From: a virus
IMG/VR virus record: IMGVR_UViG_3300029827_000004
Span: 23,951-46,540 of that record
Strand: one strand, 5' to 3'
DNA: 22,590 bases
In this document: positions 4,843 through 12,732 of the stretch, piece after piece
How the letters are laid out: every line of letters starts with the position of its first letter
Numbering within the stretch: the stretch's first letter is position 1
The notes under the pieces: generated by a model
What the model was told of the DNA's origin: nothing
The model's database searches: none
Seen by the model: only the letters and a program-made list of their open reading frames with translations
Position numbers and translations under genes: made by a program

Positions 4843-5766
4843 GTGATTTATAGAAAATATAATTTTAATACGCATTATATTAACAAATTAATAAAGACTA
4901 ATGAATTTACAAATAGGAAAAAAATATGCGAAAGATTAGAAATAAGCGAAAACGCGTTAAATCTTAAAATAAGCCGTCGTACTCTAATTTATATAAATGA
5001 AGCAATTTTATTATCAGATGAATTACATATTAATGTAATTGATGTATTTTGCCCGACAGAACAAATGATGTTTGAAGTGTATTATAATGATTATAATATA
5101 GAAAAATATTATAATAAAAATTCTTATAATGATTTCAATTTAAATCAAAAGTATTTAAAGCGTTTATTGAATGAAAAAGGAATACATATCAATGAATTAT
5201 GTAATTTATGGGGTTTAAAAATTGTATCTATTTACGATAAATTAAGGGGTGACACAAAGATAACAGTAAAAGAAGGTATTTTATTAAGTAGTTATATGGA
5301 ATTACCTATTGAACGGATATTTTGTCCAACAGATAATGAATTAATTCAGGTGATATCGAAAGAATTTAATAAATCTTTAAAAAAAAGTAATGAATCAGAT
5401 AAATTAATAATTAATAAATCTTTAATTGAAGGTTTTAACATGAATAACATAAATGTAGACAAACAATATATATCGAACTTATTGTATATGGAAAACAAAA
5501 AACCGAAAGATTTATCACAAATATTAAATTTATCTTTATCACATGTATATAATAAATTAAATAAGAAAATAGATTTTGAATTTGATGAAGTTTGGAAAAT
5601 ATCAGCATTTCTAAATTTACCAATGAAAACAGTATTCAATCCGACATCTAAAGATATTGCGGACCAGATAATGAAAGTAACAAATGCAAAAAAAGAAAGA
5701 CAGCAAAAAATGGCTAAAGATGCTGCCGATAGAAGAAATAAAATAAAACAAAAAAAATTAAAATAA
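4843..5766 (+). CDS. Protein with three tandem HTH-like repeats
   Basis: 307 residues starting at GTG 4843, set by GGAGGTG 6 nt upstream. Three related units of about 70 residues follow one another (about 10-75, 100-165 and 205-275). Each has a basic helical start (HYINKLI, KYLKRLL, QYISNLL), a helix-turn-helix-like middle with a YxKL or NLKI motif, and an ending of the form V/I-F-C/N-P-T. This resembles Cro/C1-type domains, the last with a VYNKLNKK recognition-helix-like segment. The C-terminus is a highly basic helix (about 285-307). Most likely a DNA-binding regulator able to contact several operator copies. Its own promoter carries two copies of the shared operator motif, so autoregulation is plausible. 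Function is inferred from fold resemblance only. Confidence 0.75.
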   Translation: MIYRKYNFNTHYINKLIKTNEFTNRKKICERLEISENALNLKISRRTLIYINEAILLSDELHINVIDVFCPTEQMMFEVYYNDYNIEKYYNKNSYNDFNLNQKYLKRLLNEKGIHINELCNLWGLKIVSIYDKLRGDTKITVKEGILLSSYMELPIERIFCPTDNELIQVISKEFNKSLKKSNESDKLIINKSLIEGFNMNNINVDKQYISNLLYMENKKPKDLSQILNLSLSHVYNKLNKKIDFEFDEVWKISAFLNLPMKTVFNPTSKDIADQIMKVTNAKKERQQKMAKDAADRRNKIKQKKLK

Positions 5767-5800
5767 TTAACTTTGGACCTTGATTGCAAATATTTATACA

Positions 5801-5835
5801 TAAAAGAACCCATTGAAAATTGATGGGTTCTTTTA
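5801..5835 (+). terminator. Intrinsic terminator, probably two-way
   Basis: Perfect 13-bp stem TAAAAGAACCCAT/ATGGGTTCTTTTA with a 9-nt loop and T/A-rich ends. Confidence 0.85.
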
Positions 5836-5861
5836 TTACATTAGAAAGGAGATTCGTTACA

Positions 5862-6470
5862 ATGTTAAATAATTTATCAAGATTAGGAGACTTTAGAAAA
5901 ATATATCAAAAAATAGATGATTTAGATAATAAGATAACTAAATTAATAAGAAACACCAATGTCCATTTATATAAAATTAACAATAGATGGGGTGTACATA
6001 ATACAAATAAAGATATAGCATTTGAAGACCTTGAAAAATATAAAGACAAAATTATTTCTTATCCTACACCTGAGCAAATGCACAAATATATAAAAGATAA
6101 TACATCTTTTAAATATGGTTACTGGCAACATGGTGTATCAATAGAAAAAACTATAACTACTCATGAATTATCTAGTATCATAGATAAACATAATTCTATT
6201 ATTGTTAAATTTATAGATGAAAATATAGATAAATTTAAATTACTAGATGAAATAGTTACAGGTAACATCACTGGTAAACAATGCAATAATTTTAAACTTC
6301 TTAAATTTTATTTTCTAACAGAAAAACAATTATTTTTCTTTTTATTTGCATTTCCTTGCATATTTCGTGAAGAAAATAAAACTGAGAAATTATTAGAAAT
6401 TAAATTTTTTATTACGGTAAACTATAAAAAAGATATAAATTTACTAGAACTCATTAGAAATTATTCTTAA
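5862..6470 (+). CDS. Protein of unknown function
   Basis: 202 residues from ATG 5862, which has AAAGGAGAT 9 nt upstream; the longer frame from 5820 would begin in a terminator stem. I do not recognise it. The N-terminal 40 residues are likely coiled coil (FRKIYQKIDDLDNKITKLI), the middle is polar, and residues about 145-180 are hydrophobic and Phe-rich (FYFLTEKQLFFFLFAF), possibly a buried core or a membrane-associated helix. It stands alone between a terminator and the iteron-rich region. No promoter is obvious between the terminator and its start, so read-through from the HTH gene upstream is possible. Confidence 0.65.
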   Translation: MLNNLSRLGDFRKIYQKIDDLDNKITKLIRNTNVHLYKINNRWGVHNTNKDIAFEDLEKYKDKIISYPTPEQMHKYIKDNTSFKYGYWQHGVSIEKTITTHELSSIIDKHNSIIVKFIDENIDKFKLLDEIVTGNITGKQCNNFKLLKFYFLTEKQLFFFLFAFPCIFREENKTEKLLEIKFFITVNYKKDINLLELIRNYS

Positions 6471-6485
6471 ATTCTAATTTTTATA

Positions 6486-6840
6486 AAAGCGTGTAAAGCG
6501 TGTAAAAAACACGCTTTTTACACGCTTTTTTAATTGTCTGAATCGCTTTATATTATTGGTCTTGAAATACTTTTTACACGCTTTACACTCTTTTTTTTCC
6601 ATATAGAAAAATAAAAAAATAAATAAAAATAATATAATAGAAAAAAAGAGTAGAGGTAATGAGGAAATATTATTTATTATTATTTTGGAATCTGGTGTCT
6701 GATATGAAAATAGGGTAAAAAACAGTGTAAAAAGTGTAGATAAAAATAAGAATCTAGTAATACCAATAGCTTCAAGATTTTTTCATTTTTTTGATTACAC
6801 TCTTTTTTATAAAAAAAACGTGTAAAAAAAATTTAAAAAA
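6486..6840 (+). repeat. GTGTAAA repeat cluster, candidate replication origin
   Basis: A gene-free, extremely AT-rich stretch with about nine copies of GTGTAA(A) in both orientations. It includes a long inverted repeat at 6486-6531 made of two head-to-tail AAGCGTGTAAA units facing two reversed ones, and further copies near 6572, 6582, 6725, 6734, 6795 and 6830. Iteron clusters with A/T tracts next to a replication gene are typical of origins. A P4-type primase-helicase lies 560 bp downstream. The hairpin at 6486-6531 could also terminate the gene before it. Confidence 0.5.
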
Positions 6841-6917
6841 AATACATATAATTTTTGGTTGCATTATTTAATATAAAGTGATACTATATAAATACTTAAA
6901 AAAAAGGAGTTGTAAAG

Positions 6918-7124
6918 ATGGATAAATTGAAAAATAAATTAAAAATAGATACACAATGTATGAAAAAAATATCATTATATTTATCTGTAGATATAATTGA
7001 TGAATTAAAAGAATTATCTAAATTTAATGAGATTAGTATCAATAAAGTAGCTGCTCATTTAATACATACTGCATATGATCAATCAAAAGAAGAAAAAAAA
7101 TCAGGTGAGGAAAAAGCATCTTAA
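6918..7124 (+). CDS. Small ribbon-helix-helix-like DNA-binding protein
   Basis: 68 residues, ribosome site AAGGAG 9 nt before ATG. Residues about 14-55 (KKISLYLSVDIIDELKELSK then ISINKVAAHLIHTAYDQ) fit a CopG/Arc ribbon-helix-helix: one beta strand, two helices with a turn at NEIS. The tail is charged. It sits between the iteron cluster and the replication gene, as small copy-control or replication repressors often do. Role inferred. Confidence 0.7.
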   Translation: MDKLKNKLKIDTQCMKKISLYLSVDIIDELKELSKFNEISINKVAAHLIHTAYDQSKEEKKSGEEKAS

Positions 7125-7144
7125 ACGCTTTTTTATTATCTTAA

Positions 7145-7160
7145 TAAAGAACGTTCTTTA
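7145..7160. promoter_or_regulatory. 16-bp perfect palindrome, likely operator
   Basis: TAAAGAACGTTCTTTA lies between the RHH gene and the AbrB-like gene, 20 nt before the latter start. Too short a loop for a terminator and no T-run; more like a dimer binding site. Confidence 0.45.
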
Positions 7161-7179
7161 ACATTAAGGAGGAAACAAA

Positions 7180-7401
7180 ATGCTAACTAGATTAAGATTA
7201 ACAAGTTCATTTTTTAGAGGTGTAAAGGGAACAGGAACTAAAGGGAATACTAAAGAATATAAGGTTAAAAGGACACTAAGGCAAGATGGCAATAGTCATA
7301 CAGTAGCTATTCCACCAACTACAGTAGAAGATTTAAATCTATATGATGGAGTATGGTTAGAGAGAAAAGGCGATAAGATAATAATTACAAAAGGGGGGTA
7401 A
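7180..7401 (+). CDS. AbrB/MazE-like swapped-hairpin protein
   Basis: 73 residues, AAGGAGG 9 nt upstream. Residues about 30-72 have the SpoVT/AbrB pattern: VKRTLRQDGNSHTVAIPP, then VEDLNLYDGVWLERKGDKIII. The dimeric beta fold binds DNA in AbrB-type regulators and in antitoxins such as MazE. There is no toxin partner: the next gene, 2 nt away, is the primase-helicase, so a transcriptional or copy-control role is more likely than an antitoxin role. The N-terminal 28 residues are basic and lie outside the domain. Confidence 0.8.
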   Translation: MLTRLRLTSSFFRGVKGTGTKGNTKEYKVKRTLRQDGNSHTVAIPPTTVEDLNLYDGVWLERKGDKIIITKGG

Positions 7402-7403
7402 GT

Positions 7404-9812
7404 ATGAAAGCAAATAAAGATATTGTGTATTCATTTATTTATAATAATTTAGTCAATAAGAAAACTGGGTGGATTAATAAGGAAGACACCTGGGAAAACA
7501 TCGAAATAATGTTATCAAAGTGTAAAAAGCAAGACTATACATCCAAACAGTATCTTGAAAATAAAAAAGAATTAGCATGTAAAAAAGATATAGGATGTAT
7601 TATATTTGGACAATTAGAAGGTGATATAAGGAAAGAAGAAAACATTAAGTATAGGAACATAATAGCATTAGATATTGATGATTGTGATAAATCCATATGG
7701 GATAAGATAAATAAAATACCATATGAACATTTCTGGCATACAACACATAGTCATACCGAAGAAAACCCTCGAATTCGAGTGTTTTTACCATTAAAAGAAG
7801 TCATAACTAATAAAGAAGATTATAGGATAATTGTCCAGGAATTGTCCAGAAAATTAGGATTCAAGCAATTGGATTCTAGTAGATGGGAAGAAATTGACAG
7901 AGCATCATTTAAATATAATCAGGTAATGTTTTTACCTTCTTCACCAAGTGATATAGATTTCAAAAGTAAACATGTTGAAGGAAAACTTGTGAATCCTGCT
8001 GATTTTTTATTGACTCTTGAACAGGATAAAAGGAAAATAAAATATGCGACTAAGAAGACTATAGATGAGATAAATAAGACTGATAAGATAGATTTGAATA
8101 AAAAACTAGGTGGTATTAAAAGTCCTCATGATATGCCTGAAAATGAAGTTATACATAAATTCTGTAAAAAATATAATATTCATGAAATAATAGAAAATTT
8201 TTTAGATGATGTTTATAAAAAAGGGACTCAGAAAGAATGTTATACATATTGTGAAGGTTCAACGGAAAATGGATTAAAAGTATATCCAGATAAAAAAGGT
8301 AATTATGCTACATATGCATATAGTTTCCATAACACAGACCCTTTAAATGATGATCATTGTCACAATGGATTTAATATGCTAAAGATACATAGATTTAAAG
8401 GTGATGTAGCTAAGACAATTAAATATGTTAAAGAAAATTTAGGATATAAAAATGTTAAGGCAGCATTTGAAGTAGAAGCAGGTCATGAAGCAAATTATCA
8501 TTATTATGATGAAGAAGGGAAATTAAAATTAAATTATAAACAAATTGTAGAACATTTAGCAAATAACCCAGAACATAAGACTTTTAATACTGAGAATGGA
8601 TTTTATATTTATAAGGATGGTGTTTATAAATTAACTACCCACAATAGGGTAAAAAAATTCATAGCAAAACATTTACATGAAAAATATCAAGGTACATCAC
8701 CAGTTAATGAGGTATTCAATAGATTATTGAGGGAAGAAGAAAAAATAGATATACTAAATAAAAAAGATAATTTAATAGTGTTTAATAATTGCGTTTTAGA
8801 ATTTAGTAAAAAAGGAATTTATGAAATTAAAGAGCATAGCTTAGAATATATGAATACACATAAATTTTATTATGACTTTAATCCTGATATTCATTGTAGT
8901 GTTTGGGAAAAATTTTTAAATGAAGTATTACCTAAAGACCAACAAAAATTACTACAAGAAATCATAGGTTATATGATGCTACCTAGTAATAAAATAAAAA
9001 AATTCTATGGTTTATATGGTGTTGGAGATTCTGGAAAATCACTAATATTAAACACTCTAATAAAGATATTAGGAAAAGAATTAATAACAGCCGTAACCCT
9101 TCAAAAACTTGCAAATCCTAATCTTCGATTTGCTTCTGCTCCATTATATGGAAAATTAGCAAATGTAGTAGGTGACTTATCATCAGCACCATTAATGGAT
9201 ACTAGTCTAATTAAAATGCTTACAGGTGAAGATTTAATCCCAGGTGAACGGAAAGGATTAGATCCATTTGAGTTTTATAATAAAGCTAGATTAATATGCA
9301 GTATGAATAATTTGCCACCAACATATGATAAGAATAATGAATTTTTTAATAGATTCATTATCATTCCTTTTGAAACTGCTATACCTAAAGAAGATCAGGA
9401 TGAACATTTAATTGATAAATTTGATATGATTGGAGTAATAAACTGGGCTATCAAAGGTCTTCAAAGACTATTATCAAATAAATTAAAATTCTCAACAAAT
9501 GAAAAAAATGATAGACTTATATTACAATATAAAAAAGATAATAATAATGTACTCCAATTTATAGATGATGCACTAATAGAAGAAGAAAATAATAATGTCA
9601 AATCTATAGAAATGTATAATTGGTATAAACTATTTTGTAAAGAAAATGGATATTCTCCATTAGGTAGGAATAAATTTATAAATGAAGCAAAATTATGTAA
9701 TGTAGAATACTCAGAAAATTGTCTTGATAAAGATGGTAAAAAATTCAGAGGATTTAAAAATATAAAATTAAAGGACCAGGCTAAAGAAGATTATATAAGA
9801 ATTATTATCTAA
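7404..9812 (+). CDS. P4-type primase-helicase (AEP primase plus SF3 helicase)
   Basis: 802 residues. The N-terminal part has an archaeo-eukaryotic-primase-like core: ALDIDD near residues 88-93 as the metal-binding acidic motif, and TTHSHTEENPRIRVFLPL near 113-130. The middle links to a D5_N-like region. The C-terminal SF3 helicase has Walker A GVGDSGKS (about 539-546), Walker B region NVVGDLSSAP (about 586-595) and motif C CSMNNLPP (about 631-638), followed by an Arg-finger-type segment (FFNRFIIIPF). Such proteins unwind and prime the origin of phages and plasmids. It starts 2 nt after the AbrB-like gene, so the two are co-transcribed, and ends at a terminator. Confidence 0.92.
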   Translation: MKANKDIVYSFIYNNLVNKKTGWINKEDTWENIEIMLSKCKKQDYTSKQYLENKKELACKKDIGCIIFGQLEGDIRKEENIKYRNIIALDIDDCDKSIWDKINKIPYEHFWHTTHSHTEENPRIRVFLPLKEVITNKEDYRIIVQELSRKLGFKQLDSSRWEEIDRASFKYNQVMFLPSSPSDIDFKSKHVEGKLVNPADFLLTLEQDKRKIKYATKKTIDEINKTDKIDLNKKLGGIKSPHDMPENEVIHKFCKKYNIHEIIENFLDDVYKKGTQKECYTYCEGSTENGLKVYPDKKGNYATYAYSFHNTDPLNDDHCHNGFNMLKIHRFKGDVAKTIKYVKENLGYKNVKAAFEVEAGHEANYHYYDEEGKLKLNYKQIVEHLANNPEHKTFNTENGFYIYKDGVYKLTTHNRVKKFIAKHLHEKYQGTSPVNEVFNRLLREEEKIDILNKKDNLIVFNNCVLEFSKKGIYEIKEHSLEYMNTHKFYYDFNPDIHCSVWEKFLNEVLPKDQQKLLQEIIGYMMLPSNKIKKFYGLYGVGDSGKSLILNTLIKILGKELITAVTLQKLANPNLRFASAPLYGKLANVVGDLSSAPLMDTSLIKMLTGEDLIPGERKGLDPFEFYNKARLICSMNNLPPTYDKNNEFFNRFIIIPFETAIPKEDQDEHLIDKFDMIGVINWAIKGLQRLLSNKLKFSTNEKNDRLILQYKKDNNNVLQFIDDALIEEENNNVKSIEMYNWYKLFCKENGYSPLGRNKFINEAKLCNVEYSENCLDKDGKKFRGFKNIKLKDQAKEDYIRIII

Positions 9813-9851
9813 GACTGGCCAAAAATTTAATTACAGGAAGTTTATTGTTGT

Positions 9852-9884
9852 AAAAGGTTACTATTGGCAGCTAGTAGCCTTTTT
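9852..9884 (+). terminator. Terminator of the replication unit
   Basis: Stem AAAAGGTTACTA/TAGTAGCCTTTT (one wobble) with an 8-nt loop and a T-rich 3' end. Confidence 0.8.
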
Positions 9885-9971
9885 AATGCGATTTTACAAT
9901 TATTTCATTATCTCATCAATTAACATCATTATACCTTATATACTTTCTAAAATCAATGTATTTAAAAATAA

Positions 9972-10000
9972 TTGACATAATGAAAACTATTTAATATAAT
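9972..10000 (+). promoter_or_regulatory. Promoter of the small-gene unit from 10034
   Basis: TTGACA (9972-9977), 17-nt spacer, TATAAT (9995-10000). The ACATAATGAAA overlap with the -35 matches one arm of the shared operator. Confidence 0.85.
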
Positions 10001-10033
10001 GTAACAAGTGATTTTTTTGAAAGGATGGAACAA

Positions 10034-10366
10034 ATGGAACAAGATTATAAATTAACTATAAATACAGATAATGGAGAATCAATCTATATTTGGAAGACTA
10101 ATAAAGAAGATATAGGTAAGATTATCTATGAAATTATGATGCAAGAAGATTTTATAGTATTAAGTAATAAAACTGTAATATGTAGTCATATTACATCTTT
10201 TGAAATAAGCGATGTTAGATATTTAGATGAAATGTATGATAATAGAATACATTCTATAGAATTAGAATATAAAGATGCTGCATTAATTACTATGATTAAA
10301 GATTGTATAAAAGAATATACTAAAATAAAAGAAGAAAAGGATGGTATAGATGAAGTACAGGAATAA
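10034..10366 (+). CDS. Small protein of unknown function
   Basis: 110 residues from ATG 10034; AAAGGA at 10020-10025 is better spaced for this start than for the ATG at 10025. Not recognised. It begins with a likely beta hairpin (DYKLTINTDNGESIYIWKTN) and ends in a charged helix. First gene after a strong promoter, overlapping the next gene by 17 nt. Confidence 0.7.
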   Translation: MEQDYKLTINTDNGESIYIWKTNKEDIGKIIYEIMMQEDFIVLSNKTVICSHITSFEISDVRYLDEMYDNRIHSIELEYKDAALITMIKDCIKEYTKIKEEKDGIDEVQE

Positions 10367-10634
10367 AGAAGTAATACAGGCATTTCAAGTTGGATTTGAT
10401 ATAATACCTGAATGGTTTAAAAAAAAGCATATGGGAAAAGTACCTAAAACAATAGAAAAATTAATGATGGTAGATAAAGAAGGTACTTTTAAAACAATAT
10501 ATAAAGGTGATTATATATGTAATGATGAAAATAATAAATCTTTTGTTCTAACTGAACAGGAGTTTAATAATAAATATGAATTAATAAAGGAGAATGAAAA
10601 TGAAAATGATAATAGAATTAATTCCAGAGTTTAA
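10350..10634 (+). CDS. Small phage protein, PGDYG-like
   Basis: 94 residues, starting inside the preceding gene with AAAGG upstream. It has the pattern of a small phage family: YRNKEVIQAFQVG, IPEWF, an EGTF strand, then KGDYICNDENN and a LTEQEFNNKYE ending, matching the usual AxRW/F..PGDY.V....F...Y layout. No activity is known to me. A diverged second copy lies at 10867-11118. Confidence 0.75.
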   Translation: MKYRNKEVIQAFQVGFDIIPEWFKKKHMGKVPKTIEKLMMVDKEGTFKTIYKGDYICNDENNKSFVLTEQEFNNKYELIKENENENDNRINSRV

Positions 10635-10658
10635 ATAAATATGAAGGAGTGATTAAAA

Positions 10659-10838
10659 TTGTATTTAAATGATCAAAAAAATTGTCCTATATGTGGCAAA
10701 AAATGTTATGTAAGTGAAAAAACTCAAGATTATGATTATGCTTGCTCTGACCCCAATTGTGAGTTTTGTATAGGTTATAATGCTTACATGGAAAAAAATT
10801 GTTTTCAAATAAAGACAAAACATCTAAAGAATTTTTAA
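10659..10838 (+). CDS. Zinc-ribbon small protein
   Basis: 59 residues from a TTG start with GGAG 10 nt upstream. Cysteines form CPICGKKC near residues 9-16 and CSDPNCEFC near 29-37, enough for one zinc site. The rest is polar. It is in line with the flanking phage genes. Could bind nucleic acid or another protein. Confidence 0.7.
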   Translation: MYLNDQKNCPICGKKCYVSEKTQDYDYACSDPNCEFCIGYNAYMEKNCFQIKTKHLKNF

Positions 10839-10866
10839 ATTGAAAAAGATAGGAGGATTAAAAAAA

Positions 10867-11118
10867 ATGAAATATAAATGTAAACCTTATGAAATAGACG
10901 CTTTTAGATTTGGATATGAGAATCCACCAGATTGGTTTTTGGATATGGTAGAAAAAAATAATATAAATTATACAAATGATGAAAATATATGTTACTTAAA
11001 AACTACTGAGGGTATACAAATAGCCAATAAAGGGGGTTATATCTGTACATCTGACGATAACCCTTTATTTCAAATGACTAATAATGAGTTCCATACTTAT
11101 TTTGAAAAGCAGGAGTAA
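10867..11118 (+). CDS. PGDYG-like small phage protein, second copy
   Basis: 83 residues from ATG 10867 with AGGAGG 10 nt upstream; the in-frame TTG at 10840 lies before that site. MKYKCKPYEIDAFRFGYENPPDWF, the TTEGIQIA strand, GGYICTSDDN and NNEFHTYFE align with the protein at 10350. Here GDY is replaced by GGY. The two look like old duplicates flanking the zinc-ribbon gene. Confidence 0.75.
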   Translation: MKYKCKPYEIDAFRFGYENPPDWFLDMVEKNNINYTNDENICYLKTTEGIQIANKGGYICTSDDNPLFQMTNNEFHTYFEKQE

Positions 11119-11269
11119 TCACAAGCACTAATGAATCATTCGTATTCGTTAGGTACGGTAGTGATATTAATTCTAAAACAACAAGACCAGGTGATTTAGA
11201 ATTTGAAGTATGATATAATATTATAAAGGTTCATTTATAATTAATGATGTGATGATATAATAATTAAGT
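11119..11269 (+). other. Intergenic stretch with a start-less protein-like frame and a -10 element
   Basis: A frame open from 11106 to 11213 encodes TNESFVFVRYGSDINSKT followed by TRPGDLEFEV and a stop, which reads like a real protein end but has no ATG, GTG or TTG. An extended -10, TGATATAAT, lies at 11211-11219 and another TATAAT near 11254. It may be a gene remnant or a gene with a rare start. Confidence 0.35.
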
Positions 11270-11301
11270 AAAGAACACCTGTATATACAGGTGTTCTTTT
11301 T
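11270..11301 (+). terminator. Terminator of the 10034-11118 unit
   Basis: Near-perfect 14-bp dyad AAGAACACCTGTA/TACAGGTGTTCTT with a T-rich end. Confidence 0.85.
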
Positions 11302-11310
11302 GTATCGCAA

Positions 11311-11351
11311 AATAACTAAGACTCTTAGGAGTCTTTTTTTTATTAGTTATT
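11311..11351 (+). terminator. Second terminator nested in a longer dyad over the Rha -35
   Basis: Inner stem AAGACTC/GAGTCTT (11318-11324 with 11329-11335) followed by a T-run. Outer arms AATAACTAA and TTAGTTATT (11311-11319 with 11343-11351) reach into the -35 of the next promoter, so the DNA dyad could also be a protein site. Confidence 0.65.
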
Positions 11352-11378
11352 GACATTGAAAGTATTTACTTATATAAT
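11350..11378 (+). promoter_or_regulatory. Promoter of the Rha-type gene
   Basis: TTGACA (11350-11355), 17-nt spacer, TATAAT (11373-11378), 20 nt before the ATG. Its spacer lacks the ACATAATGTAA dyad of the other promoters, so it may escape that control. Confidence 0.85.
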
Positions 11379-11398
11379 CTTCAACTAGAGGTGATTAT

Positions 11399-12169
11399 AT
11401 GACTTTAGTAAAAATGATAGATAATACTATAGTTACTACAAGTAAAATTGTATCTAATGGTGTTGAGATACAACATAAAAATGTTATCGCATTGATAGAA
11501 AGACATCATGTAAGAATTGCAAATTTAAGAAAAGGAGTTCTTCCGTTTGAAACGGATAAACCAAAAAAAGGAAGTAAAGGAGGTAGACCTGAAAAATATT
11601 ATATATTAAATGAGATTCAGACAACTTTTTTAATCTCATTAATGAAAAATACAGAAATAGTTTTAAATTTTAAAGAAAATTTAGTTAAAGAATTTTTTAG
11701 AATGAGAAAAGCATTATTAGAATCAAAATTAAATAAACAAAATGAACAATGGTTAGAAGCACGAAAAGAAAGTAAAAATATAAGAAAAAATACGACAGGA
11801 GTTTATAAAGAGTATTTAGAATATGCTATTCAACAAGGTTCTAAAAATTATAAAAAAAGACCTGACAATGTATATATTAATTTTACAAAGATGATTAATA
11901 AAGCATTATTTGATTTTGAATTTAAAATACCAAAAGGAGAATCAGCAAGAGATTATATGACTACAAATCAACTTACAATCACAAGTACTGCAGAATTAGC
12001 AGCACAAAGATTAATACACAAAGAAATAGATAAAGGTACTCATTATAAAGAAATTTATACAATAGTAAAAAAAGAAATGGAACAATATTCTAATTTCATA
12101 GGTAAATCCACAATTATTGATTTATTGACCAGTAATGAGAAAGAAAATGAATTTTTACTACTAAAATAA
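11399..12169 (+). CDS. Rha-type phage regulatory protein
   Basis: 256 residues, AGAGGTG upstream. The N-terminal 100 residues have the Rha layout: TTSKIVSNGVEIQHKNVIALIERH, then GGRPEKYYILNEIQTTFLISLMKNT, a winged-helix-like DNA-binding domain, ending in VKEFFRMRKAL. The rest (about 105-256) is a helical C-terminal domain with KEYLEYAIQQGSKNYKKRP, as in phage antirepressor-type proteins. Rha proteins influence lysogeny or lytic growth in other phages; the target here is unknown. It is a one-gene unit between two terminators with its own promoter. Confidence 0.85.
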   Translation: MTLVKMIDNTIVTTSKIVSNGVEIQHKNVIALIERHHVRIANLRKGVLPFETDKPKKGSKGGRPEKYYILNEIQTTFLISLMKNTEIVLNFKENLVKEFFRMRKALLESKLNKQNEQWLEARKESKNIRKNTTGVYKEYLEYAIQQGSKNYKKRPDNVYINFTKMINKALFDFEFKIPKGESARDYMTTNQLTITSTAELAAQRLIHKEIDKGTHYKEIYTIVKKEMEQYSNFIGKSTIIDLLTSNEKENEFLLLK

Positions 12170-12220
12170 TACCATAACTAAGGTTTTTTAAAAATAATTA
12201 AATTAACTATAACTAAGCGA

Positions 12221-12250
12221 AGGACACCTGAAATATTTAGGTGTTCTTTT
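12221..12250 (+). terminator. Terminator of the Rha-type gene
   Basis: Stem AGGACACCT/AGGTGTTCT (one G-U) with a T-run. It closely resembles the terminator at 11270, which lies just before this gene, so near-copies flank it. Confidence 0.8.
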
Positions 12251-12265
12251 GTATGTGACTATCAT

Positions 12266-12294
12266 TTGACATACTGTAAACACTGTTATATAAT
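12266..12294 (+). promoter_or_regulatory. Promoter of the 12322-16523 operon
   Basis: TTGACA (12266-12271), 17-nt spacer TACTGTAAACACTGTTA, TATAAT (12289-12294). ACATACTGTAAAC is the shared operator motif. It probably drives the whole overlapping gene series up to the RNA ligase. Confidence 0.9.
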
Positions 12295-12321
12295 GTAATA
12301 TAAATTAATTAAGGAGGGAAT

Positions 12322-12732
12322 ATGACTAGTATAGAATTTTATAATAATTTATATAAATTAATCAATGCCGAAAAAGAACAAATATTATTACAATATAAGA
12401 CAAGAAAAATACGAAAAATAGATGAAATGTATACTATGTTTGAATTACAAAATAGACTAATGCATACACAAAAAAGGACCAGGACTAAAAGATATAGAAT
12501 TGGCAAAGATATTTATAATGAGTGGGAAATTTTAAATACAGATTATACATGGTCTAATTTAACAATTGAAAATGTAGACTTATATTCGATTATAAACCAT
12601 AAAGATTCTACAGTATGCCATAAGATATTAAAAGTATTTGCCAGTGGGGAATTGCATATAAGTGTTTATTATGTTGATAGAAAAGAATTCGATAATGTAA
12701 CTAATTTAATTAAGGAGGTAAAGATAGTATGA
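12322..12732 (+). CDS. Protein of unknown function, first gene of the long operon
   Basis: 136 residues with a strong AAGGAGGG site. Not recognised. The N-terminal half is helical and basic (EKEQILLQYKTRKIRKIDEMY, then a KKRTRTKRYR-type patch), which suggests nucleic acid contact. The second half is a likely beta region ending ISVYYVDRKEF. The stop overlaps the next start (ATGA). Confidence 0.7.
   Translation: MTSIEFYNNLYKLINAEKEQILLQYKTRKIRKIDEMYTMFELQNRLMHTQKRTRTKRYRIGKDIYNEWEILNTDYTWSNLTIENVDLYSIINHKDSTVCHKILKVFASGELHISVYYVDRKEFDNVTNLIKEVKIV

Noticed and set aside
5346-5813. Minus-strand 155-residue protein
   Set aside because: It is the complement of the HTH-repeat gene, with biased composition and no ribosome site.
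7180-7401. Antitoxin of a toxin-antitoxin pair
   Set aside because: The AbrB/MazE-like fold is present, but no toxin-sized partner is adjacent; the next gene is the primase-helicase.
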